Positions 45,932 to 55,086 of a stretch of DNA of 64,000 nucleotides are shown piece by piece. Origin of the DNA: Salegentibacter echinorum. GTDB taxonomy: Bacteria > Bacteroidota > Bacteroidia > Flavobacteriales > Flavobacteriaceae. The DNA lies in NCBI RefSeq assembly GCF_900129445.1, contig NZ_FQVT01000001.1:1-64000 (forward strand), in the 5' to 3' direction. The notes under the pieces were generated by a model. The model did no database searches and was not told where the DNA came from. It saw only the letters and a program-made list of their open reading frames with translations. Made by a program: the position numbers and the translations under genes. Within the stretch, counting starts at the first letter, position 1; each line of letters opens with the position of its first letter.

Positions 45932-45950
45932 CTAATTCTGTCCGAATTAG
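45932..45950. promoter_or_regulatory. Palindrome ahead of the USP gene
   Basis: CTAATTC (45932) and GAATTAG (45944) are perfect 7-base arms, 5 bases apart, in the only larger gap of this operon. It may be an internal operator. Confidence 0.35.
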
Positions 45951-46042
45951 ATTTACCTGTCAAGCCAAAGGATTTAGTAATCGAATCATTTGGTGTATTT
46001 CTTTTCCATATCTCTTTTATAAACTAGTTGTATTGTATAAGC

Positions 46043-46825
46043 TTAAGCTTTTTTGGTTTTTAAATAATCCACTGTTTCTTTTACCGATAATGGATACGTA
46101 GCATTTCCTGTGCGTACATAAAAAGTGGTTTTTCCTTCATCACTCACATAAACCGGTTCGTTGGAAGGTTCAATATCCACTACGCATACATCTTTCTCCT
46201 CAATATTGTAGAACGAAATATGGTTGCTGAAACAAAACTCGTGGCCCAGTTGTGTAGAAATAATCCTGAACACCGCACGTTCATACCCATCCCTGTTTTT
46301 GTGCTTTAGGGTTTTATAATCTTTTCCCAACCCCAGAACATTTCCGTCGTCATCAACACCAATTATTAATTTTCCACCTTTTGCGTTCATAAAACCTGTG
46401 ATGGTTTTAGCTATGATAACTTCCAGCTCCCGGTTGGTTGTTTTACGGTAATAATCGTAGCGTATGGAAGACTTAAATTCCACCCGCTCATTTTCCCCGG
46501 CCTGGATCAATTCCTCAATATCACGAACAAGCAGCCGCTGTTGTGCTCCAATAATTTCATTTTTCTTTTTCAGGTTTATCCAGAATAAACCTGAAACTAC
46601 CCCTAAGAAGCCTCCCAATAGAGTTAATAGACCACCCATACCCCGCATATCGAAAGTGAAAGATTCCACAAAACGTTCTTCTAAGACTTGTTGAAACAAT
46701 GGGAAAGAGAAGGCCGTATTACTGAACTCAAACCAATAGATTACCATTGTGAAAGGGTGTACCAGGAAATAAAAAATGCCTGCCCCCAATACTAAATGAA
46801 TGAATAGGATCTTTAATTTTGCCAT
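46043..46825 (-). CDS. AlbA_2 (Schlafen-like) domain membrane protein
   Basis: 260 residues. Two membrane helices in the first ~85 residues (HLVLGAGIFYFLVHPF, GGLLTLLGGFLGVVSGLF) are followed by an AlbA_2/Schlafen nucleic-acid-associated domain: ENERVEFKSSIRYDYY, FMNAKGGKLIIGVDDDGNVLG and GYERAVFRIISTQLG. In most relatives this domain is joined to a HATPase_c_4 regulator; here it is joined to a membrane anchor. Function unknown. Confidence 0.8.
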   Translation of the reverse strand: MAKLKILFIHLVLGAGIFYFLVHPFTMVIYWFEFSNTAFSFPLFQQVLEERFVESFTFDMRGMGGLLTLLGGFLGVVSGLFWINLKKKNEIIGAQQRLLVRDIEELIQAGENERVEFKSSIRYDYYRKTTNRELEVIIAKTITGFMNAKGGKLIIGVDDDGNVLGLGKDYKTLKHKNRDGYERAVFRIISTQLGHEFCFSNHISFYNIEEKDVCVVDIEPSNEPVYVSDEGKTTFYVRTGNATYPLSVKETVDYLKTKKA

Positions 46826-46848
46826 AGCATTTTTTCAATTTTTAAATC

Positions 46849-47124
46849 CTATTTGTTTTTTATTTGAGCATTGTAAAATGCCGCTATACAGGCTCCTATG
46901 AGCCATCCCAAAATAAATATCTGTATAATGCCAATAAGTGCTTCCCATAAGGGTACATCCATCCTAATAATACTGGTAACATCCAATCCGTGCGCTAGGC
47001 TGTTAAAAAATGTTATGGATGCTTCCTTTCCCGCTGTAGCCATTACAATCATACAGCCCAGGTAAATCAAAGCTCCTGTTAGACCAAGGGCAAAACCGAA
47101 TTTCTTTACGTTTAATCGATACAT
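46849..47124 (-). CDS. DUF5676 membrane protein
   Basis: 91 residues with two hydrophobic segments (FGFALGLTGALIYLGCMIVMAT, ~10-30, and ALIGIIQIFILGWLIGACIAAFY). This is the small DUF5676 family, common in Bacteroidota copper and mercury clusters. No function assigned; presumed inner-membrane. Confidence 0.75.
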   Translation of the reverse strand: MYRLNVKKFGFALGLTGALIYLGCMIVMATAGKEASITFFNSLAHGLDVTSIIRMDVPLWEALIGIIQIFILGWLIGACIAAFYNAQIKNK

Positions 47125-47142
47125 AATTTATGAGTTTTAAGG

Positions 47143-47361
47143 TTAGTTATCTGAGTTTAATAATTTCTTGGATTCTTCGAATTCTTCTTTTGAAATTTCG
47201 CCCTTGGCAAACCTGTTTTTTAGGATGTCCAATGGCTTTTCCTTTTTCGGTTTTTGGTATGGGATATCAGTTGGGATAAAGAAAATCCAAATGATAAACG
47301 CCATCCAAATAATCCACCATATCAGGTGCATACCTCCGAAACTTCCGTCGTGAAAAAACAT
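47143..47361 (-). CDS. SHOCT-domain small membrane protein
   Basis: 72 residues from the ATG at 47361 (MFFHDGSFGGMH). One membrane helix (LIWWIIWMAFIIWIFFI) precedes a C-terminal SHOCT helix pair (LDILKNRFAKGEISKEEFEE). SHOCT proteins oligomerise or help membrane proteins; many lie in copper clusters. I exclude the upstream extension, which overlaps the copper-chaperone gene. Confidence 0.8.
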   Translation of the reverse strand: MFFHDGSFGGMHLIWWIIWMAFIIWIFFIPTDIPYQKPKKEKPLDILKNRFAKGEISKEEFEESKKLLNSDN

Positions 47362-47383
47362 AATTTTTGATTTTAAGTTACTT

Positions 47384-47596
47384 TTATAGTTTTTCAATTG
47401 TGTAACCCTCCAGGTCGCTGAGTTGCTTTTGTAACTCATCTACTGAAAGCGTTTCCTTCATAGTGATGACTGTAGCTCCTTTTGGTGCCAGAAAAATTTC
47501 TGCCTTTTCAATCTTTGGGTGGTCTTCCAAGGTTTTTTTGACCCTGCTAACGCAGCCGCCGCAACTAATACCATTAATTTGAAATTTTTGTTTCAT
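47384..47596 (-). CDS. HMA-domain copper chaperone
   Basis: 70 residues, a single heavy-metal-associated domain. Copper-binding GISCGGCVSRV (CxxC, ~11-14), with ferredoxin-like strands AEIFLAPKGATVI. It would bind Cu(I) in the cytoplasm and hand it to the CopB ATPase encoded 12 kb downstream in the same run. Complete. Confidence 0.88.
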   Translation of the reverse strand: MKQKFQINGISCGGCVSRVKKTLEDHPKIEKAEIFLAPKGATVITMKETLSVDELQKQLSDLEGYTIEKL

Positions 47597-47606
47597 ACCA
47601 TAAATT

Positions 47607-47834
47607 TTAGTGATGTTGTCCTTCTTTTTTTTTGTCCTTCTTTTTTAAGTTCTCATTGGACAATCCGTGCGTATGGCTCCCGTGCCGCATTGGCATTAGC
47701 AAGTGTACTGCGAACATTACTATAATAAATGCAAAAAGCCAGGTGCCACCACCAATTCCAATAGATGGTGCTAAAAAGATGAGTAAAAGCGGCAGTCCAC
47801 AACCGAGGACCATCCATAACCAGTGATTTTTCAT
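47607..47834 (-). CDS. Small membrane protein (DUF2933-like)
   Basis: 75 residues with two hydrophobic segments (WMVLGCGLPLLLIFLAPSI, GGTWLFAFIIVMFAVHLLM) and a His/Lys-rich tail (HGSHTHG, KKEGQHH) that could bind metal. DUF2933-like proteins are common in copper clusters. It is the first gene of the 20-gene minus-strand run. Confidence 0.65.
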   Translation of the reverse strand: MKNHWLWMVLGCGLPLLLIFLAPSIGIGGGTWLFAFIIVMFAVHLLMPMRHGSHTHGLSNENLKKKDKKKEGQHH

Positions 47835-47877
47835 TGTTTTTTATTTTAATTAATGTTTATTCCCCGCCTTTTTAAGA

Positions 47878-47936
47878 CCTGAACTGGCTTATGTTGTAAT
47901 TGGGGGATTATCAACACAAGCCTTAGGGAGTTCAGG
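47878..47936. repeat. Long stem-loop ahead of the copper operon
   Basis: CCTGAACT + GGCTTATGTTG pairs with CAACACAAGCC + AGTTCAGG (one mismatch plus an internal bulge). It lies between the AraC-HMA gene and the operon it probably controls. Its outer bases (AAGnCCTG...CAGGC) recur in the hairpins at 57479 and 59639. Confidence 0.6.
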
Positions 47937-48016
47937 CTTTAGGGTTTTTAATATTATAATTAACACGAAAGCTATCTGTTTTTATGCTACTTCATCTGCA
48001 TAACTTTCGTTGTTAT

Positions 48017-48598
48017 TTATATAATTTCATCATAGAAATTTCGTTTCCATTTTTCTGTGTTTTTATAGTCGCTCATACTCATTCCCACAATCTCTTTAAA
48101 CTGTCTTGATAAATGGTTAATGCTACTATAATCCAGCATATACGCCACATCTGAAAAAGAATATTGGTTTAATTGAATAAGTTCTTTTACTTTTTCAATT
48201 TTCAGTTTTATAAAGTATTTTTCAATGGTGGTGTTTTCATTTTTAGAAAACAGCCTGCTCAGTATTTTATAATCCCTGTTGAGCGTAGAAGACAAATGTT
48301 CTGAAGTATTTGTTTTTAAATGAAGTGGTAACTGAGTAAGCAGTTCGATTAGAATGATTTTTACTTTTTCAACCAGCATTTCCCCTTCACTTTGTACTAT
48401 CTCAAAATCATTGGAATGAAGTACTTTGGTAACTTTATACGTAACCTCCGTGTTTGTGTTTTTTGAAGATTCAACCAATAGTTTACCTAATTCCAAAGAG
48501 AGTACGGTTATTCCCATTTCTTCCAGTTCTTGCGTTATTACTTTTAGACAACGGCTACATACCATATTCTTTATCCAGAATTCTTTCTGTAAATCCAT
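48017..48598 (-). CDS. AraC-type regulator with an N-terminal HMA-like domain
   Basis: 193 residues. Residues 1-75 look like a metal-binding HMA fold with the CxxC motif MVCSRCLKVI (~12-16). Residues ~100-190 are an AraC DNA-binding domain (IEKVKELIQLNQYSFSDVAYMLDYSSINHLSRQFKEIVGMSMSDYK). A single chain thus joins copper capture to DNA binding. It precedes the copper operon on the same strand, and a 9-base inverted repeat lies just upstream. Close paralogue at 59820-60386. Confidence 0.85.
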   Translation of the reverse strand: MDLQKEFWIKNMVCSRCLKVITQELEEMGITVLSLELGKLLVESSKNTNTEVTYKVTKVLHSNDFEIVQSEGEMLVEKVKIILIELLTQLPLHLKTNTSEHLSSTLNRDYKILSRLFSKNENTTIEKYFIKLKIEKVKELIQLNQYSFSDVAYMLDYSSINHLSRQFKEIVGMSMSDYKNTEKWKRNFYDEII

Positions 48599-48614
48599 AG
48601 TATTAATTATTTAT

Positions 48615-48639
48615 TCTTAGAATGGTATTTATTCTAAGA
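48615..48639. promoter_or_regulatory. Inverted repeat upstream of the AraC-HMA gene
   Basis: TCTTAGAAT (48615-48623) and ATTCTAAGA (48631-48639) are perfect 9-base arms with a 7-base spacer, 17 bases upstream of the start. A good candidate autoregulatory operator. Confidence 0.5.
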
Positions 48640-48738
48640 GATTATAAATTTCTGTTTTTCAAATAGTTGAAGGTGTGGTATGCTCAGGATAGAGCGCACC
48701 AGTTGTTAGCCTTTGCGTAGTACAGGCCAACATATAGG

Positions 48739-48763
48739 GTAGGTTGTTTGAAAAAGAACCTAC
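48739..48763. terminator. Hairpin after the first HYC_CC_PP gene
   Basis: GTAGGTT (48739) pairs with AACCTAC (48757). It follows the stop at 48775 on the minus strand by 12 bases but lacks a clean T run, so terminator activity is uncertain. Confidence 0.35.
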
Positions 48764-48774
48764 TTAGGAAGAAA

Positions 48775-49191
48775 TCAAATTAAATATACCTCGTGGAGTA
48801 CCTGAAAATCTTTCGGTATGAGGGGTGGGTCATAATCCCTAAATGGGATTATATTTTGCTCCAAGCCTTCGAATAGATTTACGTAAGTGTAAAAAAATGT
48901 GTGTAGGAAAATCAGTTTATGATTTTCCATCTCAAATGAAGCTTTTTGAAAGTTATCGCTGCTTTCTTTAACTATAGATTTATTATCACAGCAACCTTTT
49001 TTTTCGAACGAACATTTTTTTGAAGGATTGGTCTGGGCTTTCATCGCGTTATCACAAACCTGAGCTTTATTTAAAACAGCCATATCCACGAGTTTATCAC
49101 AGCAGAAATGCATGTTCACAGTAAAAGACGATGAAGCAAACATTACTGCAAGTATCAATGAAACAGCTATTATTTTATTAAAGCTTTGCAT
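48775..49191 (-). CDS. HYC_CC_PP family protein (copy 1)
   Basis: 138 residues with an N-terminal signal-like helix (ISVSLILAVMFASSSFT-type). The Cys-rich segments are VNMHFCCDKLV and CSFEKKGCCDNKS, and the ending FRDYDPPLIPKDFQVLHEVYLI is shared with copy 2. The family is tied to heavy-metal loci in Bacteroidota; Cys and Met residues likely bind Cu. Divergent from copy 2 with a shared 249-base promoter region. Confidence 0.8.
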   Translation of the reverse strand: MQSFNKIIAVSLILAVMFASSSFTVNMHFCCDKLVDMAVLNKAQVCDNAMKAQTNPSKKCSFEKKGCCDNKSIVKESSDNFQKASFEMENHKLIFLHTFFYTYVNLFEGLEQNIIPFRDYDPPLIPKDFQVLHEVYLI

Positions 49192-49425
49192 AATACGAAT
49201 ATAAAAAAATTAACAAATGTTAATTAATTTTTTAATATAATTCTTAATAATGAATTTTTTAGAACTTATTTTTGCCGAATATACTGCAAAAAAGAGAATA
49301 GAAATATGATATTTATCATATTTTTAGAAGTTTGATTCTTTTATTTTTGGCGAAAATAGTATAGGAAGTAAAAGTTTAACATAACGAAAAGCATTAATAA
49401 TGTTTTTATATTTCGTTGTTTTGTA

Positions 49426-49433
49426 TATATTTG
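49426..49433 (+). promoter_or_regulatory. Bacteroidota -7 element TATATTTG, nearly abutting the start codon
   Basis: TATATTTG matches TAnnTTTG. It ends only 7 bases before the ATG at 49441, so the transcript would start at or next to the start codon, i.e. leaderless or nearly so. Confidence 0.45.
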
Positions 49434-49440
49434 CATTGCG

Positions 49441-49857
49441 ATGAGATTATTTTTCCATAAAATATTGTCTATTTCTATGTCGGTTCTGGTGTTTTTCATC
49501 ACAACCTCTTTTAGTATTAATATGCATTTTTGTGGAGAAACCTTAGCAGAGTTTTCATTCGGTCATTCAGCAGAAGCCTGTAGCATGGAGAATGAGCATT
49601 CAGATCTGGAATGTGAGTTTGATATGAATAAGGACAATTGCTGTTCAGATGCACAAATAGCGAATGATGGTCAAGATGATTTAAAAACCTCTTACACTAA
49701 CTTAAGTTTTGAGCAACAAATCTTTGTTGCGACATTTTTATATTCTTATATCAATCTCTTTGATGGGCTGGATAAAAATATTGTTCCATTTAGAGATTAT
49801 ACACCTCCTTTTCTCATAAGAGATTTCCAGAAGATACACGAGACGTATTTAATTTGA
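49441..49857 (+). CDS. HYC_CC_PP family protein (copy 2)
   Basis: 138 residues, same length and layout as copy 1: signal-like helix (~6-25), INMHFCGETLAEF, then a Cys-rich stretch (LECEFDMNKDNCCS), and the ending FRDYTPPFLIRDFQ. Lies on the plus strand 148 bases before cusA, so it may be the first gene of the efflux operon. Identity to copy 1 is moderate, so the duplication is old. Start fixed by the adjacent promoter. Confidence 0.8.
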   Translation: MRLFFHKILSISMSVLVFFITTSFSINMHFCGETLAEFSFGHSAEACSMENEHSDLECEFDMNKDNCCSDAQIANDGQDDLKTSYTNLSFEQQIFVATFLYSYINLFDGLDKNIVPFRDYTPPFLIRDFQKIHETYLI

Positions 49858-50005
49858 TTTTAAACAGTTCTCTATCCCAACATTTATTGGAGTAGAGAGT
49901 AAATAACCCTATGGTTAGTTCCATTTTGGGTTCATTTTGTTGTGTTTAATTTTCTAATTTTATCAGAAGGTTATTCCATGTATAACTGTTTAATTATCAA
50001 TAAAG

Positions 50006-53000
50006 ATGCTAAATAAAGGCATAAAATTTCTTATAGAAAACAAACTAGTAGCAATTATCCTCCTGGTCCTTTTTGTAGGCTGGGGCGTGGTGAATGCACC
50101 GTTTAATTGGGAAACCGGGTTAATTCCACGAGACCCCGTGGCAGTAGATGCCATTCCCGATATTGGCGAGAACCAGCAAATTGTTTTTACGAATTGGGAA
50201 GGAAAATCCCCACAGGATATCGAAGACCAGATTACCTATCCGCTTACCACTTCACTTTTGGGTATTCCCGGTGTAAAAACCATCAGGAGTTCCTCTATGT
50301 TTGGTTTTTCCAGTATCTACATCATTTTTGAAGAAGATATTGAATTTTACTGGAGCCGGAGCCGGATTTTGGAAAAACTCAATTCCCTGCCGGCAAACCT
50401 GCTTCCCGAAGGCGTAAACCCTGCCCTGGGTCCCGATGCAACTGGGCTGGGCCAGGTTTTTTGGTACACCTTAGAAGGACGTGACAAAGATGGCAATGTT
50501 ACCGGTGGCTGGGATTTACACGAACTGCGAAGCATTCAGGATTATTATGTGAAATATGGACTTTCCGGTGCCAGCGGGGTTTCCGAAGTTGGATCCATAG
50601 GTGGCTATGTGCAGGAATATCAAATAGACGTAGACCCCGAACTAATGCGCCAATACGATATTTCCCTGGCACAGGTGGTAAAGGCAGTAAAGGAAACCAA
50701 CCGTGATATTGGTGCACAAACCCTGGAAATAAATCAAGCCGAATATTTGGTACGTGGGCTGGGCTACGTTCAGGAAATAGAAGATATTGAAAATGCCGTG
50801 GTAACTTCAGAAGAATTTACCAGTATCAAAATAAGCGACATCGCCAAAGTAAACCTAGGTCCGGAAACCCGCCGTGGTATCCTGGACAAAGAAGGTGCCG
50901 AGGTGGTTGGCGGAGTGGTTGTGGCCCGTTATGGTGCAAATCCGTTGGAAGTAATAAATAATGTAAAGGATAAAATAAATGAACTTAGCCCGGGTCTGCC
51001 CACCAAGGTGCTGGAAGATGGTCGCGAGTCGCAGGTAACTATTGTTCCATTTTACGATCGCACACAACTGATTCAGGAAACCCTGGGCACACTTAATGAA
51101 GCCCTTACATTGGAAATCCTGATTACGGTACTCGTAATTATTGTTATGGTTTTTAACCTACGGGCCTCCATCCTCATTTCCGGTTTATTGCCAGTAGCGG
51201 TTTTAATGGTCTTCATCTCGATGAAGTTCTTTAATGTCGATGCCAATATCGTGGCCCTTTCCGGGATTGCTATTGCTATTGGAACCATGGTTGATGTGGG
51301 CGTGATTTTATCTGAAAATATCATCCGCCATCTCGATCAGGACAAAGAACGGAAATATTTGACCACGAATGAAATCGTGTACAATGCCACTGCCGAGGTT
51401 TCCGGGGCAATTATGACAGCGGTACTTACCACCATCATCAGTTTCCTGCCGGTCTTTACCATGGTGGGCGCAGAGGGGAAACTTTTCCGCCCACTGGCAT
51501 TTACCAAGACCATGGCACTGGTGGCTTCCCTCGTGGTTGCGCTTTTCCTTATTCCGCCATTTGCCGCATCTTTCTTTAAGAAACGCACCCGGCGTACTTC
51601 CGCGGGCTGGGTAATACAGGGGATTCTGATAATTGCAGGGCTTACCGCTATTGTTTTTGGATATTTCATAGGGATTGTTCTAATCGCTTTTGGCGTAACT
51701 GGAATTTTGCTTCTAAAGAAGAAAATAAGTCCCAAAAGATCAAATGCTATCAATATTGCTATTTCGGCTTTTGCCATAGTGCTACTTTTAGCCGAGTATT
51801 GGCGTCCGTTGGGTCTGGAAAAAAGTGTTTTCTGGAATTTTATTGTGGTAGGGGTTATCGCCTTTGGTTTGCTGGGTGTTTTTGCCCTGTTCCAAAAATT
51901 TTATACCCGCATCCTCAATTGGGCCTTGAGCAATAAGTTGCTGTTCTTATCGGTGCCCACCGTTTTGGTTATCCTCGGTTTTATGATTATGCGCAACATC
52001 GGGCAGGAATTTATGCCCTCGCTCAATGAAGGCTCCTTCTTGTTGATGCCCACTTCGCTGCCCCATGCAGGTGTAGAGGAGAACAAACGGGTCTTGCAAC
52101 AACTGGATATGGCCGTGGCCGCTATACCCGAAATCGAGACGGTAGTGGGCAAAGCAGGTCGTACAGAGTCAGCCCTGGACCCGGCACCTATATCCATGTA
52201 TGAAAATACAATCCAATACAAACCTGAATATATGCTGAATGAACTTGGCGAACGCCAGCGTTACCAGCTAAATGAAGACGGGTTATTTAAGCTAAAAAAT
52301 GGCAAATTAGCAATAAACCCAAGTTTAGAGGTGGACGAAGATGCTGCTGGCAGTTATAATGACAGCGAAATCGTGGAATTCCACCGCGTAAAAAACAAAC
52401 AACTCATTCCAGATGATGACGGCGAATATTACCGTAACTGGCGCCCTGAAATAGAGTCACCAGATGATATCTGGAACGAGATCACCGCCGCCACCAAGCT
52501 GCCGGGGGTAACCTCGGCACCCAAGCTGCAGCCTATCGAGACACGGCTGGTAATGCTTCAAACGGGGATGCGTGCACCTATGGGAATCAAAGTACAGGGA
52601 CAAAACCTTCGACAAATAGAAGATTTTGGCCTCCAACTGGAAGACCTGTTAAAGGAAGTGGAAGGTGTAAAAGACGAAGCCGTTTTTGCCGACCGTATTG
52701 TTGGAAAACCTTACCTGCTCCTTGATATCAAGCGTGAACGTTTGGCTCGTTATGGTATTAGCATAGAAGAGGTGCAGCAACTCCTCGAAGTTGCCGTTGG
52801 TGGAAAACGTCTAAGCCAAACCGTCGAAGGTCGTGAACGCTACGGTGTACGCGTACGCTACCCAAGGGAATTGCGTGACAGCCCGGAAGATATGGGCAAT
52901 ATCTATGTTCCGGTTGAGGGCGGCTCGCCGGTGCCGTTAGATGAGTTGGTAGATATCCGTTATGAGCAGGGGCCACAGGTAATAAAAAGCGAGGATACTT

Positions 53001-53788
53001 TCCTTATAGGCTATGTGCTTTTTGATAAACAGGATGGTTTTGCCGAAGTGGATGTAGTAGAAAATGCCCAGACCCTTATTCAGGATAAAATCAATAACGG
53101 GGAGCTTAGAGTGCCCAAAGGCCTCAGTTATAATTTCACGGGAACTTACGAGAACCAGATTCGCGCTGAAAAGACGCTGAGTGTTGTGGTGCCGCTGGCA
53201 CTAATGATTATCTTTTTGATCCTGTACTTTCAGTTCAAAAAAGTATCAACTTCTTTGATGATTTTTAGCGGAATCTTAGTAGCATTTTCCGGTGGGTTTA
53301 TCCTCATCTGGCTCTACGGACAAGGTTGGTTCCTGAATTTCGACTTTTTTGGCGAAAACCTTCGGGATATGTTCCAGATAAAAACTATAAACCTGAGTGT
53401 GGCCGTATGGGTGGGCTTTATCGCCCTCTTTGGTATCGCTACTGATGATGGCGTGGTAATGGGTACCTATCTTACCCAAACTTTTGATAGGAATGAGCCC
53501 AAGGACCGGGAAGAAATTCGTAAATCGGTGGTGCAAGCAGGTTCTAAGCGTGTTCGTCCCGCCTTGATGACCACGGCTACAACAATTCTGGCGCTCTTGC
53601 CCGTACTGACGTCTTCTGGGCGTGGAAGTGATATTATGATCCCTATGGCCATCCCCGCGGTTGGAGGTATGTCTATAGCATTAATCACATTGTTTGTAGT
53701 GCCGGTGTTATTTAGTTGGAGAAAAGAAGCCGGCATAAAAACCCTGGAGACGGCAAATAATGACAAGAGAATTGAAAACAGAAAATAG
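50006..53788 (+). CDS. cusA: CusA-type Cu/Ag RND efflux pump
   Basis: 1260 residues. RND membrane helices begin at ~15 and ~350 (ITVLVIIVMVFNLRASILIS). GMVDVGVILSENI carries the helix-4 acidic proton-relay residue. The Met-rich periplasmic cleft is represented by RLVMLQTGMRAPMG and PISMYENTIQYKPEYM, as in copper/silver CusA and not in CzcA. An inserted ~90-residue block (~535-630) adds hydrophobic helices and explains the extra length, as in other Bacteroidota CusA. Its end overlaps no neighbour's start; cusC begins 16 bases on. Confidence 0.93.
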   Translation: MLNKGIKFLIENKLVAIILLVLFVGWGVVNAPFNWETGLIPRDPVAVDAIPDIGENQQIVFTNWEGKSPQDIEDQITYPLTTSLLGIPGVKTIRSSSMFGFSSIYIIFEEDIEFYWSRSRILEKLNSLPANLLPEGVNPALGPDATGLGQVFWYTLEGRDKDGNVTGGWDLHELRSIQDYYVKYGLSGASGVSEVGSIGGYVQEYQIDVDPELMRQYDISLAQVVKAVKETNRDIGAQTLEINQAEYLVRGLGYVQEIEDIENAVVTSEEFTSIKISDIAKVNLGPETRRGILDKEGAEVVGGVVVARYGANPLEVINNVKDKINELSPGLPTKVLEDGRESQVTIVPFYDRTQLIQETLGTLNEALTLEILITVLVIIVMVFNLRASILISGLLPVAVLMVFISMKFFNVDANIVALSGIAIAIGTMVDVGVILSENIIRHLDQDKERKYLTTNEIVYNATAEVSGAIMTAVLTTIISFLPVFTMVGAEGKLFRPLAFTKTMALVASLVVALFLIPPFAASFFKKRTRRTSAGWVIQGILIIAGLTAIVFGYFIGIVLIAFGVTGILLLKKKISPKRSNAINIAISAFAIVLLLAEYWRPLGLEKSVFWNFIVVGVIAFGLLGVFALFQKFYTRILNWALSNKLLFLSVPTVLVILGFMIMRNIGQEFMPSLNEGSFLLMPTSLPHAGVEENKRVLQQLDMAVAAIPEIETVVGKAGRTESALDPAPISMYENTIQYKPEYMLNELGERQRYQLNEDGLFKLKNGKLAINPSLEVDEDAAGSYNDSEIVEFHRVKNKQLIPDDDGEYYRNWRPEIESPDDIWNEITAATKLPGVTSAPKLQPIETRLVMLQTGMRAPMGIKVQGQNLRQIEDFGLQLEDLLKEVEGVKDEAVFADRIVGKPYLLLDIKRERLARYGISIEEVQQLLEVAVGGKRLSQTVEGRERYGVRVRYPRELRDSPEDMGNIYVPVEGGSPVPLDELVDIRYEQGPQVIKSEDTFLIGYVLFDKQDGFAEVDVVENAQTLIQDKINNGELRVPKGLSYNFTGTYENQIRAEKTLSVVVPLALMIIFLILYFQFKKVSTSLMIFSGILVAFSGGFILIWLYGQGWFLNFDFFGENLRDMFQIKTINLSVAVWVGFIALFGIATDDGVVMGTYLTQTFDRNEPKDREEIRKSVVQAGSKRVRPALMTTATTILALLPVLTSSGRGSDIMIPMAIPAVGGMSIALITLFVVPVLFSWRKEAGIKTLETANNDKRIENRK

Positions 53789-53804
53789 AAGAAAGCCTTT
53801 TACT

Positions 53805-55061
53805 ATGAAATCAAAAGATATTTTAATAATAAAATTGAATAGAAGAAGCGAAATGCTGACGGTGCTTGTCTCTCTTTTCTTTTTTCTTACAGGAACAGCC
53901 CAGCAGCTTCAGCCTTACCTTACCCAGGCTTTGGAAAACAACCCGGAGATACAAGCGTTTGAACTGCGCTATGAAACGGCCCGGGAGAGGATTGAAGAAG
54001 TTGGGGTACTCCCGGAAACCAAGTTCAGTGTAGGCTATTTCGCCAGCGAACCAGAGACCCGAACAGGCCCGCAGCAGTACAAACTATCGGTGCAACAAAT
54101 GATTCCGTGGTTTGGGACTATCACGGCAAGGGAGAATTATGCATCAAGCCTTGCCGATGCCCAATATGTGGAAATTGCCACGGCCCAGCGACAACTGCTT
54201 TTAAATGTGACCGAAAATTATTACAGGCTTTACGCCATTAGGGCAAAGCAACGGGTACTGGAAGAAAATATAGAGTTGCTGGAAGCCTATGAGCAGCTTG
54301 CGCTTACTTCCCTGGAAGTGAACCAGGCTTCATCGGTAGATGTGCTTCGTCTGCAAATGCGGCAAAACCAGCTACGGGAACGTTTTGAAAACTTCGATGA
54401 AGAGTTTAAGTCGGAAAAAGCCACTTTCAATACCCTGCTCAATACTGAACCCGGTGCCGCGGTAGAAGTTTACGACTCCCTGGCGGTGCCAAAGGAAGAC
54501 CCGATACAGTTGCCAGAAGTGCCACAGGTGCACCCGGAGTTGTTGCGTTTTGACAAGCTGTATCAATCGGTAGGGGAAGCAGAAAAGATGAACCGAAAGG
54601 AAGCTTTGCCAGATTTGGGTTTTGGCCTGGATTACGTTTCGGTTGGAGAAGCCACTGCGATGCAAGCCCCGGATAGTGGTAAAGACATCCTGATGCCGAT
54701 GGTCTCTATCACGGTTCCAATTTTCGGTAATAAATACAAATCGGTTACGCGGCAAAATGAACTGAAGCAACGTGAGCTAAATGCACAACGGGAGAACCGG
54801 CACAACGAATTGGTGTCGCGCCTGGAAACGGCTGTGAGCAATAGGGCAGAGTCTCGCATAAGCTACCGTACCCAACTGCTCAACATCGAGCAAGCCAATG
54901 ATGCCGAAGAAATCCTCAGGCGGAATTACGAAACCGGTACCATAGATTTCAATGATGTGCTGGACGTACAGGAGTTACAGCTAAATTTTGAGCTGAACCT
55001 GATAGAAGCGGTAAAAAACTATTACCAAGCCAGTGCGAACATTAATTATTTAAGTGAATAA
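53805..55061 (+). CDS. cusC: TolC-family outer-membrane channel (CusC)
   Basis: 418 residues from the ATG at 53805; an earlier in-frame ATG overlaps cusA. Signal peptide through ~33 (FFFLTGTAQQ). Long helices with heptad-like repeats (ENYYRLYAIRAKQRVLEENIELL, VDVLRLQMRQNQLRERFE) make the periplasmic tunnel. The TolC partner of CusAB completes a pump from periplasm to outside. It lies between cusA and cusB. Confidence 0.9.
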   Translation: MKSKDILIIKLNRRSEMLTVLVSLFFFLTGTAQQLQPYLTQALENNPEIQAFELRYETARERIEEVGVLPETKFSVGYFASEPETRTGPQQYKLSVQQMIPWFGTITARENYASSLADAQYVEIATAQRQLLLNVTENYYRLYAIRAKQRVLEENIELLEAYEQLALTSLEVNQASSVDVLRLQMRQNQLRERFENFDEEFKSEKATFNTLLNTEPGAAVEVYDSLAVPKEDPIQLPEVPQVHPELLRFDKLYQSVGEAEKMNRKEALPDLGFGLDYVSVGEATAMQAPDSGKDILMPMVSITVPIFGNKYKSVTRQNELKQRELNAQRENRHNELVSRLETAVSNRAESRISYRTQLLNIEQANDAEEILRRNYETGTIDFNDVLDVQELQLNFELNLIEAVKNYYQASANINYLSE

Positions 55062-55086
55062 TTCAGAATAAATTAAAACAAAAACG

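Noticed and set aside
49869-49900. TCTCTA...TAGAGA as a terminator after the second HYC gene
   Set aside because: The stem is interrupted and there is no T run, so transcription may continue into cusA.
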